Assembly (NCBI RefSeq): GCF_003261055.1
Contig: NZ_CP030073.1
Coordinates: forward strand, 372,001-436,000
Reading direction: 5' to 3'
DNA: 64,000 bases
DNA from: Streptomyces cadmiisoli
Lineage (GTDB): Bacteria > Actinomycetota > Actinomycetes > Streptomycetales > Streptomycetaceae
Positions 62,510-64,000 of this stretch are shown here, piece after piece. Made by a program: the position numbers and the translations under genes. Under the pieces are notes generated by a model that searched no databases, was not told where the DNA came from, and saw nothing but the letters and a program-made list of their open reading frames with translations. Position 1 is the first letter of the stretch, and each line of letters opens with the position of its first letter.

Positions 62510-62700
62510 GCCCATTATCCAACCTGAGCCCAGGTCCTACGACGGGACGGCTGGTTGCCGTTCCATGCGGACGTCTCGGTCATGTCGTACAGGTAGCGAC
62601 ATACGCCTTGGCACCAAGGTTCTATGCGTCCCTCGCCCAGTACAGGGAATCTTTCCGAGGGCCCCTATGGGCCGACTGCTCCACAAACGATCGAGGACAC

Positions 62701-63423
62701 GTGAACCCGACCACCGACGAACCCATGGCCGATGTGCGAGACATGTACATGGCTCACCGCATGATCCGGCGTGAATTCGGCTTGCTACCGCAGCGAGTGC
62801 GGGAGGTCGAACCGAACGACACCCGGCGTTCCGAGGTTGTCGGCGCGCACACCGAACTCGTCTGTGGCTTCCTGCATTTTCACCATGAGGGCGAGGACCT
62901 GATCCTCTGGCCGCTGCTCCAGGGGCGGGGTGGGGAAGAGGCTGAAGCCGTCTTGCCCCGCATGGAAGAACAGCACCACGCCATTGAGGCCGCCGGCAAT
63001 GAGGTGCTTCGCCTGCTACCCGAGTGGCGGTCCACCGGGCGTAGCGGCCACGAGCTCGCGGAGGCACTCGACCGGCTGCTGGCTGTGCTGCTGGAGCACA
63101 TGGCCATGGAAGAGGAGCAGATCCTCCCCCTGGCCGAGAAGTACGTCACCGCGGCCGAGTGGAAGCAACTGGGCGAGCACAGCATGAAGGAAGTTCCGAA
63201 GAAGGTCCTCCCGCTTGCTTTCGGCATGGCGATGTACGAGGGAAACCCCGAGGTGATCAAGGCGGTTCTCGCTGAGGCCCCACTGCCCGCACGACTGATC
63301 CTGCCGTTCCTCGCGCCCCGCCTGTACGCCAAGCATGCCAAGCGGGTGCACGGCACCGCCACTCCGCCTCGCGGCACCGCCGCTCTTGGCGAGCCTGGTC
63401 AGCCCAGTCGAGCCGAAATGTAG
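62701..63423 (+). CDS. Hemerythrin-like HHE-domain protein
   Basis: 240 residues from GTG 62701 (GAGGAC upstream). MYMAHRMIRREFGLLPQRVR (first H), GFLHFHHEGEDLILWPLLQG (HxxxE), LPRMEEQHHAIEAAGNEVLR (H) and LLAVLLEHMAMEEEQILPLA (HxxxE) give the diiron ligand set of bacterial hemerythrin-like domains at about 10-145. A C-terminal helix pair follows (KKVLPLAFGMAMYEGNPEVI). It may sense oxygen, nitric oxide or iron, or store iron. It stands outside the catabolic island, beyond the terminator. Confidence 0.88.
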   Translation: MNPTTDEPMADVRDMYMAHRMIRREFGLLPQRVREVEPNDTRRSEVVGAHTELVCGFLHFHHEGEDLILWPLLQGRGGEEAEAVLPRMEEQHHAIEAAGNEVLRLLPEWRSTGRSGHELAEALDRLLAVLLEHMAMEEEQILPLAEKYVTAAEWKQLGEHSMKEVPKKVLPLAFGMAMYEGNPEVIKAVLAEAPLPARLILPFLAPRLYAKHAKRVHGTATPPRGTAALGEPGQPSRAEM

Positions 63424-63646
63424 TGAGGCCCGCTCGTTGCCGGAATCCGGGACGTTGTCGTGGGGTGTATGTCCGCCCACCCGATACCGGGCTACTTCGG
63501 AAACGTAGATGGCGCGGTACGTCGTCCAGGTAGCCGACGGCACGGGGCTGCGCGGTAACGGCCCGAGCGGGTCGCCTTCTTGCATGGCGGAGTCGCCGCG
63601 GAAGTGACCAAGACGATGGCGGTGCTGCAGTTCCCTTCATGGATGC
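63424..63646. other. Convergent spacer
   Basis: About 220 bp between the hemerythrin gene and the truncated gene at the right edge; nothing distinctive seen. Confidence 0.4.
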
Positions 63647-64000
63647 TCAGTACGGTGCCATCACCAAGTCACCGATCACCCGCAGCCCGACTCGGGCCGC
63701 AAGCCACGGTGCGCGTTCGGCCTCAATTTGCTTGACGTGGACGAACACCGTGTAGTCGGCCGCGGGCTCCTCGAGGTCGAGGTCCCGGGCATGCGCGCAC
63801 AGGGTGACGAACGCGCCGCGGGTACCTCCCACCCCCAGACCTACCTCCGGAGCCTCGGGCCAGGCGTTGAAGTCCCACCGCACCGTCGCCGGACTGTCGC
63901 CCACCGCCTTGAGAAACGGCTCCACGGTCTCGGGTGCCTGAGCCCAGCGTCGCAGCCAGATGGGCAGGTAGGCCGACGGATCATCCCCGGGGCCCGAGGT
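63647..64000 (-). CDS. Hypothetical protein, C-terminal part (cut by right edge)
   Basis: The minus frame is open from the right edge to a stop at 63647: 117 residues including DDPSAYLPIWLRRWAQAPET, RWDFNAWPEAPEVGLGVGGT and a final LRVIGDLVMAPY. Codon use is typical and no internal stop occurs. The true start lies outside the window; a GTG at 63925 would be internal. Soluble, tryptophan-rich; no domain recognised. Confidence 0.6.
   Translation of the reverse strand, partial: TSGPGDDPSAYLPIWLRRWAQAPETVEPFLKAVGDSPATVRWDFNAWPEAPEVGLGVGGTRGAFVTLCAHARDLDLEEPAADYTVFVHVKQIEAERAPWLAARVGLRVIGDLVMAPY

Overview
The window looks like high-GC actinomycete DNA, most probably Streptomyces. The protein set fits that genus: a STAND/WD40 regulator, two SUKH proteins, a secreted I36 inhibitor, an ECF42 sigma factor with its DGPF partner and a telomere terminal-protein (tpg) relic. 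Many starts are GTG or TTG behind purine-rich ribosome binding sites. The tpg relic and the many decayed genes suggest a chromosome arm or DNA once close to a replicon end.

Positions 1-31.4 kb are an accessory mosaic. Short, mostly unrelated genes lie between long stretches of non-coding or decayed DNA: VOC protein, LRV repeat protein, a 1214-residue HTH-STAND-14xWD40 protein, I36 inhibitor, two SUKH proteins, a DsbA-like oxidoreductase, a DHFR/RibD-like reductase, a WYL regulator, an M24 peptidase homologue, a GGCT-PNPOx fusion, a zinc alcohol dehydrogenase, a nucleotide-kinase-like protein, YidB and the DGPF/ECF42 pair. Broken genes here include tpg (two frameshifts), an azoreductase and an HxlR regulator (one frameshift each), another HxlR (in-frame amber), a collapsed enolase, the C-terminal end of a molybdenum hydroxylase and a truncated phosphotransferase. 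IS5 and IS4 remnants abut each other, and one IS110 transposase looks intact.

Positions 32.1-62.4 kb form a coherent catabolic island. Block A (32.1-45.1 kb, almost all minus strand) has SDR, ABM and EthD proteins, a CMD-like protein, a VOC dioxygenase-like protein, an FAH-family hydrolase, a TetR regulator (plus strand), DUF35 plus a thiolase-like partner, two alpha/beta hydrolases, an acyl-CoA synthetase and a Baeyer-Villiger monooxygenase. Block B (45.6-54.1 kb) is a beta-oxidation set read in two directions: SDR, thiolase and enoyl-CoA hydratase one way; two acyl-CoA dehydrogenases, an APH-fold kinase and an SDR the other way, followed by a second TetR regulator. Block C (55.2-62.4 kb) is a Liv-type ABC importer with a fused LivM-LivG subunit and two paralogous binding lipoproteins, plus DoxX and a small dimeric-barrel protein. 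My reading is that the importer takes up an aromatic or alicyclic ketone or acid, the monooxygenase and hydrolases convert it to hydroxy acid or phenol, the synthetase makes the CoA ester, and block B degrades it. The substrate is not established.

Two operator families tie the island together. A 17-bp motif, TGAC-N5-GTCA-ATGA, occurs before the EthD operon, between the FAH and TetR genes, before the monooxygenase and before the second binding protein. A 20-bp palindrome, CTTAGCGATCGATAAGTAAG and variants, flanks the divergent enoyl-CoA hydratase/acyl-CoA dehydrogenase promoter and recurs as a pair at 54.6-54.8 kb. That second pair sits before a mosaic relic (5' end of the hydratase gene joined to the 3' end of a hydrolase gene), the clearest trace of a past duplication with reciprocal gene loss. 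The window ends with a hemerythrin-like protein and a gene cut by the right edge.
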